Below are positions 8,040 through 15,676 of a stretch of DNA of 64,000 nucleotides, in pieces. This DNA is from Polaribacter filamentus. GTDB lineage: Bacteria > Bacteroidota > Bacteroidia > Flavobacteriales > Flavobacteriaceae. The notes beneath the pieces were generated by a model, which saw only the letters and a list, made by a program, of their open reading frames with translations, did no database searches and was not told the origin of the DNA. Positions within the stretch are counted from its first letter, which is position 1, and every line of letters begins with the position of its first letter. Both the position numbers and the translations under genes were made by a program. Location of the stretch: assembly GCF_002943715.1 (NCBI RefSeq), contig NZ_MQUA01000013.1, positions 2,555,501-2,619,500 of the forward strand. The letters run 5' to 3'.

Positions 8040-8753
8040 TTACTTTTTTATAATTTCATTAATTACAAAAGCTGCTGCTTGTAAACCAAAAGCTGCCGGC
8101 ATATAACTAATTGTGCCATAAAACGATTTCTTAAAATTTGTTCCGTCGGTCATTCTTAAACTTTCTGCTATTTGAAATTCCTCAGAATACACCGCTTTCA
8201 CTCCTTTGTCCACGTTACGTTCTTTTAATCTTTTACGCACCGTTCTTGCCATTGTGCAATTTTTCGTTTGCGAAATATCTTTAATCTTAATTTTGGTTGC
8301 ATCTAACTTACCTCCTGCGCCCATCGAAGAAATTATTTTTACTTTTTTTCTTCGGGCTGCAACTATTAGATTAATTTTTGGCGTAATGCTATCGATACAA
8401 TCCAATACATAATCAAATTCTTCGGATACAATTTCATACGCCCTTTCTGGGGATAAAAATTCTTCTAAAACTGTTAACTCAATTGCTGAATTAATATCTT
8501 TTAGCCTGCTTGCCAAAACTTGTGCTTTCGATTTCCCTATTGTGGAATCTAGCGCTGTTAATTGTCTGTTTTTATTTGTGATATCAAAAACATCACCATC
8601 TACAAGTGTTATTTTGTTTACACCGGCTCTAGCAATAAATTCGGCTGCAAAAGAACCAACACCTCCTAAACCAACAATTAAAATATTGGCTTTTGTTAGT
8701 TTTTCTAATCCGTCTTTTTGAACTAATAATTCTGTGCGTTCTAACCAACTCAT
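8040..8753 (-). CDS. tcdA: tRNA threonylcarbamoyladenosine dehydratase (TcdA/YgdL, E1-like)
   Basis: ATP-dependent E1/MoeB-like enzyme of 237 residues that converts t6A37 of ANN-decoding tRNAs to its cyclic form. The nucleotide-binding loop LIVGLGGVGSFAAEFIARAG (about residues 25-44) is followed by LVDGDVFDITNKNRQ, whose Asp and Arg contact ATP-Mg, and by the TcdA-specific RTVRKRLKERN region. The zinc cysteines of MoeB/ThiF are absent, as in the family. Its start overlaps the tatD-like stop by 4 bases (8750-8753), so the two are translationally coupled. Confidence 0.92.
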   Translation of the reverse strand: MSWLERTELLVQKDGLEKLTKANILIVGLGGVGSFAAEFIARAGVNKITLVDGDVFDITNKNRQLTALDSTIGKSKAQVLASRLKDINSAIELTVLEEFLSPERAYEIVSEEFDYVLDCIDSITPKINLIVAARRKKVKIISSMGAGGKLDATKIKIKDISQTKNCTMARTVRKRLKERNVDKGVKAVYSEEFQIAESLRMTDGTNFKKSFYGTISYMPAAFGLQAAAFVINEIIKK

Positions 8754-9394
8754 TCTATAAATATTCTTTTAAAATTCTGATAAATTGCTAACTGCAAATC
8801 TGTTAAACTACTATTTTTTATTTCTGATGCTTTTTGATAAATTTCTTGAATCTCCAATTCTGAAGTATCCGTTTCTAATAAAATTGATGAAATTGGCAAT
8901 TCTAAAAAAACTTCTTGTAACTTTTTATTTTTGATAATTGCCGAACCAAAAGAAAGAATTATTCCGTTCTTTAATAACCTTTCCGCAAGTTGTTTGTTTT
9001 TATTGAATCCGTGTAAAATCCAAACTTGCTTGGGATTTACTTCTTTTTTAATTTCAATAATTTCTTGATGTGCCTTTACACAATGAATAATTAGTGGCTT
9101 TTTATATTTTTCTGATAATTGAATTTGTTTTTTAAACACCTCCTTTTGACGTTCAAAATCAACAGCAATTAATTTATCCAAACCACATTCTCCTAAAGCG
9201 AAACAATTTTTATGTTCTAATTTACTTTCTAAAATAAAAATTTCTTCTTCAATTTTATCAATATTGATAAACCAAGGATGAATCCCTATTGAAAAAGGCT
9301 GCGAAAAATTTGATGAATTCGGGTAAGTATTTACAATTGAAAATACATTTTTATCCGAAGAAAAAGTATGCGTATGAACATCAAAAAAATCCAT
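8750..9394 (-). CDS. TatD family hydrolase (metal-dependent, DNase-like)
   Basis: 214 residues, somewhat shorter than the usual 250-265 of TatD. It is a TIM-barrel metallohydrolase with a metal-binding VHTHTF at the N-terminus, the bridging Glu in LGECGLD, His in LIIHCVKA and WILHGF, and Asp in LLETDTSE. All ligand motifs are present, so activity is plausible; relatives act as 3'-5' exonucleases on DNA or RNA or as D-tyrosyl-tRNA-linked hydrolases. It is followed by tcdA with a 4-base overlap and preceded by dtd with 5 bases between, forming a run of housekeeping genes. Confidence 0.88.
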   Translation of the reverse strand: MDFFDVHTHTFSSDKNVFSIVNTYPNSSNFSQPFSIGIHPWFINIDKIEEEIFILESKLEHKNCFALGECGLDKLIAVDFERQKEVFKKQIQLSEKYKKPLIIHCVKAHQEIIEIKKEVNPKQVWILHGFNKNKQLAERLLKNGIILSFGSAIIKNKKLQEVFLELPISSILLETDTSELEIQEIYQKASEIKNSSLTDLQLAIYQNFKRIFIE

Positions 9395-9399
9395 AGAAA

Positions 9400-9852
9400 T
9401 TACTCTTTATTCTTAGAATCGATACTAATTGTAACCGGTCCGTCATTTATGAGCGCTACTTTCATATCTGCGCCAAATTCGCCCGTTTGTACTTTTTTGT
9501 TTAATTCTTTTTCTAAAGTTTGTACAAAATTTTCATACAACGGAATTGCAATAACCGGCTTTGCAGCTTTTATGTAACTTGGTCTGTTTCCTTTTTTGGT
9601 GGATGCTTGTAACGTAAACTGGCTCACTACAATAACTTCGCCGTCAATATCTAAAAGTGAAGTATTCATCACTTCGTTTTCATCATTAAAGATGCGAAGA
9701 TTTGCGACTTTTCTTGTCAAAAAATCAATATCATCATGCGTATCATTGTCCACAATTCCCAAAAGAATCAACAATCCTTTTTTAATAGATGCTACTTTTA
9801 TTTCGTTAATTGTAACACTTGCTTCGGAAACTCTTTGAATTACTATTTTCAT
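9400..9852 (-). CDS. dtd: D-aminoacyl-tRNA deacylase
   Basis: 150 residues, full length. It removes D-amino acids (and Gly from tRNA-Ala) from mischarged tRNAs. The N-terminus MKIVIQRVSEASVTI is typical. The active-site SQFTLQASTKKGNRPSY loop and the C-terminal GP motif in INDGPVTISID, which forms the chiral proofreading site across the dimer, are both present. It acts in the cytosol as a homodimer. It lies 3 bases after rsgA and 5 bases before the tatD-like gene, in the same unit. Confidence 0.96.
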   Translation of the reverse strand: MKIVIQRVSEASVTINEIKVASIKKGLLILLGIVDNDTHDDIDFLTRKVANLRIFNDENEVMNTSLLDIDGEVIVVSQFTLQASTKKGNRPSYIKAAKPVIAIPLYENFVQTLEKELNKKVQTGEFGADMKVALINDGPVTISIDSKNKE

Positions 9853-9855
9853 TCC

Positions 9856-10824
9856 TTATTCAAAATCTTCTTCTCCGTCCCAAGTATCTGTTCTATAATG
9901 CTCTGATTCTTCTTCTCCGTTTAAAATTTGAAGATAACTTTTATATCTAGACCAAGAAATTTCGTCTTTCTCTAAAGCATCTTTTACAGCACAATGTGGT
10001 TCTTTTGTATGAATACAATTATTGAATTTGCACTCTTGTTTTAACGCAAAAAATTCTGGAAAATAATCTCCTAATTCGTATTTGTCAATGTCTACAATTC
10101 CGAATCCTTTAATTCCCGGAGTGTCAATAATTCTTGCATCAAAACTTAAATCGAACATTTCTGCAAACGTTGTGGTGTGCTGACCCTGTTTGTGTTGCTC
10201 AGAAATTTGTTTGGTTTTTAAATTTAAAGTGGGTTCAATTGCATTAACTAAAGTAGATTTCCCAACTCCAGAATGACCAACAAACATAGACGTTTTACCG
10301 ATCATTAATTCCTTAATCGTGTCTACGTTTTTATTTTCTGTTGATGAAACTTCTACACAAGTATATCCAATTTTTTCGTAAATATCTTTTAAGTATAAAA
10401 CCTCTGCTCTTTGCTCAATTTCATACGAATCTATTTTATTAAAAACTAGAATAGTTTCAATTCGGTATGCTCTTGTAGAAACTAAAAAACGATCTATGAA
10501 AGCAGGAAAAGTTGGCGGATTATCAATGGTAATCAGCAAAAAAACTTGATCTATATTAGACGCGATAATGTGAATCTGTTTAGACAGATTTACAGATTTC
10601 CTAACGATGAAATTATCTCTGTCTAAAATCTTTTTAATAACACCAGTTTCTTCGTCTCCCTTTTTTTCTAAATCGAACACAACTTTATCACCAACCGCAA
10701 TGGGATTAGTGCTTCTGATGCCTTCAATTCTAAATTTACCCTTCATTCTACATTTATGAAACTCACCATCTTTCGATTTTACGTGATACCAACTTCCTGT
10801 AGATTTATATACAATTCCTGTCAT
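9856..10824 (-). CDS. rsgA: ribosome small-subunit-dependent GTPase A
   Basis: Circularly permuted GTPase of 322 residues involved in late 30S subunit maturation. Order of parts: an OB-fold (about 1-75), then G4 (FNKID), G1 (GHSGVGKSTLVNA), G3 (DTPGIKGFGI), and the C-terminal zinc knuckle CKFNNCIHTKEPHC (C-x4-C-x-H-x5-C). All are intact. It is the first gene of the rsgA-dtd-tatD-tcdA run, all on the minus strand with minimal spacing, and its promoter should lie in 10825-10900, where I see no convincing consensus. Confidence 0.96.
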   Translation of the reverse strand: MTGIVYKSTGSWYHVKSKDGEFHKCRMKGKFRIEGIRSTNPIAVGDKVVFDLEKKGDEETGVIKKILDRDNFIVRKSVNLSKQIHIIASNIDQVFLLITIDNPPTFPAFIDRFLVSTRAYRIETILVFNKIDSYEIEQRAEVLYLKDIYEKIGYTCVEVSSTENKNVDTIKELMIGKTSMFVGHSGVGKSTLVNAIEPTLNLKTKQISEQHKQGQHTTTFAEMFDLSFDARIIDTPGIKGFGIVDIDKYELGDYFPEFFALKQECKFNNCIHTKEPHCAVKDALEKDEISWSRYKSYLQILNGEEESEHYRTDTWDGEEDFE

Positions 10825-11099
10825 TGCTACAAAGATGCTGAATTAAAATTGAATTATGAAAAAATGCTTTAAAATTGGCGCGAATTCATGAATTAAAAAA
10901 ACAACTTCTCGAAACAAAATTTCTGAAAAAGAAATTTCACTAGAAGTAGCAGCCTTAAAATATAGCTACGAAATAAGCTAATATCTTTTTTTACCACATA
11001 GAAATATAGCTTTTGAGTGATAATTAAACATCAAAGTTTCTAAAACCTAAAGAATCTGAATATTCTGATACTAATTTTAACGAATTACCAAATGTAAGT
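10825..11099. other. intergenic gap upstream of rsgA
   Basis: AT-rich, no gene. It should contain the rsgA promoter. A 12-bp palindrome AATTCATGAATT (about 10882-10893) and many short A/T runs were noticed, but nothing that I can assign. Confidence 0.3.
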
Positions 11100-11202
11100 G
11101 AGCGCTTTGCGTTAAGGATTGAGCAATTGTTTGAGCTCTCACGCTTTTTAGCGTGAAGCGAGTGCGAAAGCCTGACCAAGCTTTTTTGCTTGGGAACGCC
11201 CA
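11100..11202 (-). repeat. REP-like palindromic repeat, copy A
   Basis: GC-richer element between rsgA and the aromatic operon. Read on the minus strand it starts with GGGCGTTCCC directly after the T8 tract of the operon terminator. It continues with a CCAAGC/GCTTGG hairpin (11176-11193), GGCTTTCGCACTCGC, a TCACGCT/AGCGTGA hairpin (11139-11156), GAGCTC, and ATCCTTAACGCA. The same skeleton recurs at 40570-40730 on the other strand. The open frame across it is incidental. Confidence 0.55.
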
Positions 11203-11236
11203 AAAAAAATACCTTCAAATTTTAAAAACTTGAAGG
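11203..11236 (-). terminator. terminator of the pheA-aroF operon
   Basis: TTGAAGG/CCTTCAA arms (11230-11236 and 11212-11218) form a 7-bp stem. On the minus strand it is followed by GTATTTTTTTT, a canonical intrinsic terminator 29 bases after the DAHP synthase stop codon. Confidence 0.8.
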
Positions 11237-11265
11237 CATTTTATATAAAAATTTTTACTAAAAAA

Positions 11266-12348
11266 TTATCCGTTAATCACTTTCTCTTGATGATTGATAG
11301 ATTCTTGATGAATTGCTTTAAACATTTTTAAAATAAATTCTTCACTTAAACCTTTACTCTCACCTTCTAAAATCATGTTTCCAAGAATTTCATTCCAACG
11401 TTTAGATTGTAAAACAGCAACGTTCTTTTCTTTCTTTAAAGCACCAATTTGATCAGAAACTTTCATCCTTTTTCCTAATAATTCTATTAGTTGATCATCA
11501 GCAACATTAATTTGCGCACGTAAATTATCTAAAGAACTTTGGTATTCTACTTCTGTATTCGTCTCTTTTCTAATTTTTAAATCCTCCATAATTTGCTTTA
11601 ATTTTGTAGGTGTAACTTGCTGTGCAGCGTCACTCCAAGCATTTTCTGGATCGAAATGAGTTTCAATCATTAAACCATCAAAATTTAAATCTAAAGCTGT
11701 TTGAGAAACATCAAAAATCATTTCGCGGTTTCCTGTAATATGTGATGGATCACAAATTAATGGTAAATCTGGAAATCTATTTTGAAACTCAATAGCTAAT
11801 TGCCATTCTGGAATATTTCTGTATTTCGTTTTTTCGTAGGTAGAGAATCCTCTGTGAATTGCGCCAAGATTTTTAATTCCTGCCGTATATAATCTTTCAA
11901 TTCCGCCTAACCACAAAGCTAAATCTGGATTTACCGGATTTTTAACCAACACAATTTTGTCTGTACCCTGCAACGCATCTGCAATTTCTTGCATAATAAA
12001 AGGCGAAACTGTAGAACGTGCGCCAATCCACAATAAATCTACATCATTTTCGATTGCTAATTTTACGTGTGCAGCATTTGCAACTTCTGTACAGGTTTTC
12101 ATACCTGTTTCTTCTTTTACTTTTTTCAACCATCGCAAACCAATTTCTCCAACACCTTCAAACATTCCTGGTCTTGTTCTTGGTTTCCAAATTCCTGCTC
12201 TAAAATAATTTACATCAGAATCTTTTAATTCGTGTGCAATTTTTAAAACCTGCTCTTCGGTTTCTGCACTACAAGGCCCTGCTATTACTAGAGGATGCTC
12301 TAATTTCATGTCATCCAACCATGTTCTTAATTCTTTTGTATTCTTCAT
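11266..12348 (-). CDS. bifunctional DAHP synthase / chorismate mutase
   Basis: 360 residues with two catalytic parts. Residues about 1-260 are a type Ibeta 3-deoxy-7-phosphoheptulonate synthase (PLVIAGPCSAETEEQ, GIWKPRTRPGMFEG, LVKNPVNPDLALW, CDPSHITGNRE, ETHFDPENAWSD), which condenses PEP and erythrose 4-phosphate to start the shikimate pathway. Residues about 270-355 are an AroQ chorismate mutase (LDNLRAQINVADDQLIELLG, KRMKVSDQIGALKK, KMFKAIHQESI), which makes prephenate. Last gene of the operon; with pheA, tyrA and the aminotransferase it covers the first step and the terminal steps to Phe and Tyr. The fused mutase probably also serves as the feedback-sensing domain, as known for this fusion type. 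Confidence 0.94.
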   Translation of the reverse strand: MKNTKELRTWLDDMKLEHPLVIAGPCSAETEEQVLKIAHELKDSDVNYFRAGIWKPRTRPGMFEGVGEIGLRWLKKVKEETGMKTCTEVANAAHVKLAIENDVDLLWIGARSTVSPFIMQEIADALQGTDKIVLVKNPVNPDLALWLGGIERLYTAGIKNLGAIHRGFSTYEKTKYRNIPEWQLAIEFQNRFPDLPLICDPSHITGNREMIFDVSQTALDLNFDGLMIETHFDPENAWSDAAQQVTPTKLKQIMEDLKIRKETNTEVEYQSSLDNLRAQINVADDQLIELLGKRMKVSDQIGALKKEKNVAVLQSKRWNEILGNMILEGESKGLSEEFILKMFKAIHQESINHQEKVING

Positions 12349-12368
12349 TTTTCTACTTATTTTGGCTT

Positions 12369-13217
12369 TTAATCTATGCCGTTTAAAATTTGTTTTATAT
12401 AATTTGTATTCTCCATTTCGTTAAAAATTTCAGAGAAATTATCTTGTTCCATCAACTCTTTAAAGTGCTTTAAATTACTGATATATTCTTCTAACGTTTC
12501 TAGTATGTTTTCTTTATTTTGTTTAAAAATTGGCGTCCACATTGCTGGCGAACTTTTTGCCAAACGAACTGTAGAAGCAAACCCTGAACCTGCCATATCA
12601 AAAATATCACGTTCATTTTTTTCTTTGTTGATAACGGTTTTACCCAACATAAATGCACTTATGTGCGATAAATGCGATACATATGCAATATGTTTGTCAT
12701 GCGAAATCGGATCCATGTAACGAATTCTCATCCCTAATTTAGCAAAGATTTCTAACGCTTTTTCTTGTAATTTAAAAGCTGTTTTTTCTACTTCACAAAT
12801 AATATTTGTTTTGTTTTTAAACAAACCTGTAATTGCCGCACTTGGGCCTGAAAACTCTGTTCCTGCAATTGGGTGTCCTGCTAAAAAATTTCGTCTCTTT
12901 GGATGGTTTTCTAACACTTTACAAATTTGTTGTTTTGTAGAACCTACATCAATTACCAAACAATGGTCGTTTATATGATCTAAAACTTTCGGAATTACTT
13001 CTAATTGTGCATCAACCGGAATTGAAACAATTACAATCGTTGCAATTTCTAAATCTGCGAACGTTGCTTTTTTATGAATTACACCTAATTCTACCGCCTC
13101 TGTTAGGTTGTTATCATTCAAATCGATTCCGTAAATAACAGCTTCAGTATATTCTTTCTGAATATCTAAAACCATACTTCCGCCAATTAAACCAACTCCG
13201 ATTACAAATACGTTCAT
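12369..13217 (-). CDS. tyrA: prephenate dehydrogenase
   Basis: 282 residues. The Rossmann fold at the N-terminus, VIGVGLIGGSMVLD, binds NAD(P). It is followed by IDVGSTKQQI and HPIAGTEFSGPSAA with the conserved substrate-binding His, and a helical dimerisation domain (YVSHLSHISAFMLG, MAGSGFASTVRLAKSSP). It oxidatively decarboxylates prephenate to 4-hydroxyphenylpyruvate. No fused chorismate mutase; that activity is on the next gene, 20 bases downstream. The 137-base gap to the preceding aminotransferase is the only large gap in the operon and holds no recognisable promoter or terminator. Confidence 0.95.
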   Translation of the reverse strand: MNVFVIGVGLIGGSMVLDIQKEYTEAVIYGIDLNDNNLTEAVELGVIHKKATFADLEIATIVIVSIPVDAQLEVIPKVLDHINDHCLVIDVGSTKQQICKVLENHPKRRNFLAGHPIAGTEFSGPSAAITGLFKNKTNIICEVEKTAFKLQEKALEIFAKLGMRIRYMDPISHDKHIAYVSHLSHISAFMLGKTVINKEKNERDIFDMAGSGFASTVRLAKSSPAMWTPIFKQNKENILETLEEYISNLKHFKELMEQDNFSEIFNEMENTNYIKQILNGID

Positions 13218-13354
13218 TTTATTCTTAACTCTTTTAATTTTATACTGCTAGTTCTCTCCTTTTGTAAATGGTAAAACTTATAAACTACAACTACTTACCA
13301 AAACCTTTTTCCACAATCTAACTAACTGGTCACTGCTAGTGAAAAACGGCCCAC

Positions 13355-14503
13355 TTACTTATCAAATCTACGAATCGCTTCCTTAATAATTTCTGATGTT
13401 ACACACAAAGAAAAACGAATATATCCTTCTCCTTGAGAACCAAAAACAGTTCCTGGCGTAATAAAGATATCTTTATCATATAACACAAAATCTGTAACTT
13501 CTTCTGATTTTTTTCCTTCGGCAATTTTTGCCCAAACAAATAAACCTGTTGCATTTTTATTATATGTTGTATTTAACTTGTCTGCTAATTGCCAGACTAA
13601 AGCTCTGCGGTCTTCATAGATTTTATTTTGAACCGCAAACCAATCATTCGATAATTGCAACGCCTCTATTGCACCTTTTTGAATTCCGTAAAACATACCA
13701 GAATCCATATTACTTTTTACTTTTAAAATTTCGTTTAAATAAGTAGCATTTCCTAAAACCATGCCTACTCGCCAACCTGCCATATTAAAAGTTTTGCTTA
13801 AAGAATTTAACTCTAAAGCAATGTCTTTTGCACCTTTTACTTGTAAAATACTGATAGGATTATCGTTTAAAATAAAACTATACGGATTGTCATTGATAAT
13901 TAATATTTGATACTTTTTACCAAATGCAACCAATTTTTCTAATGTTTCTAAAGTTGCGTTTGTGCCCGTTGGCATGTGCGGATAATTTACCCACATTATT
14001 TTTACACCTGATAAATCTTGATTTTCTAATTCCTCAAAATTTGGTTGCCAGTTGTTTTCTTCACTTAAATTATAAAAAAGTGGTTCTGCACCAACTAAAT
14101 TGGTAACCGATGTGTATGTTGGATACCCAGGATTCGGAATTAACACTTGATCGCCTTCATTTAAAAAAGCTAACGAAATGTGCATAATGCCTTCCTTGCT
14201 TCCCATTAAAGGTAAAATCTCGTTTTCTGGATTCGCAACTACATTATATTTATTTTTATAAAAATCAGCAATTGCTGTTCTTAACTCTGGCAAACCTTGA
14301 TATGACTGATATTTATGTGCATTTGCATCCAATAAACTAGATTGAATTGCTTCAATTACTTTTGCTGGCGGTTGCAAATCTGGAGAACCAATTCCCATAT
14401 TGATAATTGGTTTTCCTGCAGCCACTAAATTTCGTACTTCTCTTAATTTAATAGAGAAATAATACTCTTGAACTATATCTAACCTTTTTGCTGATTGTAT
14501 CAT
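13355..14503 (-). CDS. PLP-dependent aminotransferase of the aromatic operon
   Basis: Fold-type I aminotransferase. I choose ATG 14501-14503 (MIQSAKRLDIVQEYYFSIKL, 382 residues) because it follows the pheA stop at 14514; an in-frame ATG at 14527 would overlap pheA. Visible motifs are NMGIGSPDLQPP, PGYPTYTS, NDNPYSF, the PLP-lysine SLSKTFNMAGWRVG and the Arg of GYIRFSLC. Its position between pheA and tyrA strongly suggests transamination of phenylpyruvate, 4-hydroxyphenylpyruvate or prephenate in Phe/Tyr synthesis. Sequence alone does not fix the amino-acid specificity. Confidence 0.92.
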   Translation of the reverse strand: MIQSAKRLDIVQEYYFSIKLREVRNLVAAGKPIINMGIGSPDLQPPAKVIEAIQSSLLDANAHKYQSYQGLPELRTAIADFYKNKYNVVANPENEILPLMGSKEGIMHISLAFLNEGDQVLIPNPGYPTYTSVTNLVGAEPLFYNLSEENNWQPNFEELENQDLSGVKIMWVNYPHMPTGTNATLETLEKLVAFGKKYQILIINDNPYSFILNDNPISILQVKGAKDIALELNSLSKTFNMAGWRVGMVLGNATYLNEILKVKSNMDSGMFYGIQKGAIEALQLSNDWFAVQNKIYEDRRALVWQLADKLNTTYNKNATGLFVWAKIAEGKKSEEVTDFVLYDKDIFITPGTVFGSQGEGYIRFSLCVTSEIIKEAIRRFDK

Positions 14504-14513
14504 AATAACTTCG

Positions 14514-15338
14514 TTATTTTCTACCATTTTTATAAACTCCTAAAACTTTAAATTCTTCTGCCATTATTTCTACTAAAGAATACGCTTTTTGATATTCTTT
14601 ATAATCATCGAAAGTTACATCAACAAAAAATGAATATTTCCAAGGTGTATCAATTACTGGTAAAGATTGTATTTTGGTTAAATTCATTTTACAGTCGCTC
14701 ATGGCGTTTAAAATGGCTGCCAAACTTCCTCTTTTATGACTTAATTGAAATTTAATTGAGGCTTTATTAACATCAAAATCTTCTGCTGGCTTTGCTGTTT
14801 GCACAATTACAAATCGTGTTGAGTTGTCTTTTATCGTTTGAATATCGTCTTCAAGAACAACCAATTTAAAAATTTCTGCTGCTATTTTTGGCGCAATTGC
14901 TGCAATACCAACTAAATTTTCTTTAGAAATTCTCTTTGCAACATCCGCAGTATCTACATCTTCCACTAATTTTATATGCGGATACTTTTTAAAAAATTGT
15001 TTACACTGCAACAATGCCATTGGATGCGACCAAACTTCTTTGATATCTTGAATACTTTGACCTTCTAAAGCCATTAAATGATGATGAATATTTAAATATT
15101 CTTCGCCAATAATATGCAAATTATGATTATCTATTAATGCATAATTCGGAATTATAGAACCTGCAATCGTATTCTCTAAAGCCATTACACCAAGATTTGC
15201 AGACTCGTCTAAAAGGCAATCTACCAAAGTATCAAAAGACATGCATTCTTTTAATGCTACAGATTCTCCATAAAAATCGCACGCAACCTTATGATGATTT
15301 GAGCCTCGAGCTCCTTGTATGGCAATAATTTTATTCAT
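14514..15338 (-). CDS. pheA: prephenate dehydratase
   Basis: 274 residues, monofunctional. The catalytic bilobal domain (about 1-180) shows ALENTIAGSIIPNYALID and the NSTRFVIV motif with the catalytic Thr. A C-terminal ACT domain (about 193-274; KRGSLAAILNAMSDCKMNLT, then IDTPWKYSFFVDV) should bind Phe for feedback inhibition. It converts prephenate to phenylpyruvate. First structural gene of the operon, lying right behind an attenuator whose leader peptide is packed with Phe and Tyr codons, so it is expected to be controlled by both attenuation and allostery. Confidence 0.95.
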   Translation of the reverse strand: MNKIIAIQGARGSNHHKVACDFYGESVALKECMSFDTLVDCLLDESANLGVMALENTIAGSIIPNYALIDNHNLHIIGEEYLNIHHHLMALEGQSIQDIKEVWSHPMALLQCKQFFKKYPHIKLVEDVDTADVAKRISKENLVGIAAIAPKIAAEIFKLVVLEDDIQTIKDNSTRFVIVQTAKPAEDFDVNKASIKFQLSHKRGSLAAILNAMSDCKMNLTKIQSLPVIDTPWKYSFFVDVTFDDYKEYQKAYSLVEIMAEEFKVLGVYKNGRK

Positions 15339-15355
15339 TAATTACAAATAATATC

Positions 15356-15382
15356 AAAAAAAAAGCCTCGAATTAATTCGAG
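15356..15382 (-). terminator. attenuator terminator upstream of pheA
   Basis: CTCGAATT/AATTCGAG (15367-15382), then GC and a T-tract on the minus strand, 17 bases before the pheA start. A full intrinsic terminator in front of the first gene, not behind one, marks an attenuator. Its 5' arm overlaps the 3' arm of an alternative 12-bp antiterminator hairpin. Confidence 0.8.
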
Positions 15383-15428
15383 ACTTTATATTTTATATGT
15401 GTTACTTAATAACATGATACAAAGTCTC
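15380..15428 (-). promoter_or_regulatory. antiterminator hairpin of the pheA attenuator
   Basis: GAGACTTTGTAT (15428-15417) pairs with ATATAAAGTCTC (15391-15380) over 12 positions with one G-U pair. The 5' arm lies inside the leader-peptide coding region just after the Phe/Tyr run. The 3' arm shares CTC with the terminator stem, so the two hairpins exclude each other. Confidence 0.75.
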
Positions 15429-15486
15429 TGCTTTTATTGTAAAAATAAAAGTAAAAATAGAAACGTGTAAAACTGTTATTTAACAT
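15406..15486 (-). CDS. Phe/Tyr leader peptide of the pheA operon
   Basis: A 26-codon frame, ATG 15484-15486 to TAA 15406-15408. The peptide starts MLNNSFTR and then runs FYFYFYFY (codons alternating TTT/TTC with TAT/TAC), then NKSRDFVSCY. Ten or more of 26 codons are Phe or Tyr, exactly the end products of the operon it precedes. By analogy with pheL/trpL-type leaders, ribosome stalling on these codons when charged tRNA-Phe or tRNA-Tyr is scarce would let the antiterminator form. With ample supply the ribosome reaches the stop, covers the 5' arm, and the terminator forms. The peptide itself needs no function. Confidence 0.8.
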   Translation of the reverse strand: MLNNSFTRFYFYFYFYNKSRDFVSCY

Positions 15487-15508
15487 CTTAATTTTTCTTT
15501 GTGAGCGA

Positions 15509-15539
15509 CAAATCTAAAGATTAAATTGGTATTTACAAA
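15509..15539 (-). promoter_or_regulatory. promoter of the pheA-aroF operon
   Basis: A perfect Bacteroidota promoter on the minus strand: -33 TTTG (15536-15539), 19-base spacer, -7 TAGATTTG (15509-15516). Transcription should begin near 15502, about 16 bases before the leader-peptide ATG. Confidence 0.8.
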
Positions 15540-15548
15540 TATTATTAA

Positions 15549-15566
15549 AAAACTTTGTAAAGTTTT
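15549..15566 (-). terminator. possible terminator of the galactose operon
   Basis: AAAACTTT-GT-AAAGTTTT is a perfect 8-bp stem, followed on the minus strand by TTAATAAT. It lies 110 bases after the galT stop and just before the pheA promoter. The stem has few G/C pairs, so its strength is uncertain. The remaining bases to 15676 hold nothing else that I can assign. Confidence 0.45.
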
Positions 15567-15676
15567 ACGAATATTACAAATACAATTGTTTTTATTGCAT
15601 AAAAACCAAATAAACTACATAATCTCATGATAATATGCAATATTTAAAATTTAAAATCCCTCTCTTGTTATCTTTA

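Noticed and set aside
11024..11218. 64-codon minus-strand reading frame between the DAHP synthase gene and rsgA
   Set aside because: It runs through the REP-like hairpins and part of the terminator; composition follows the repeat, not a protein.
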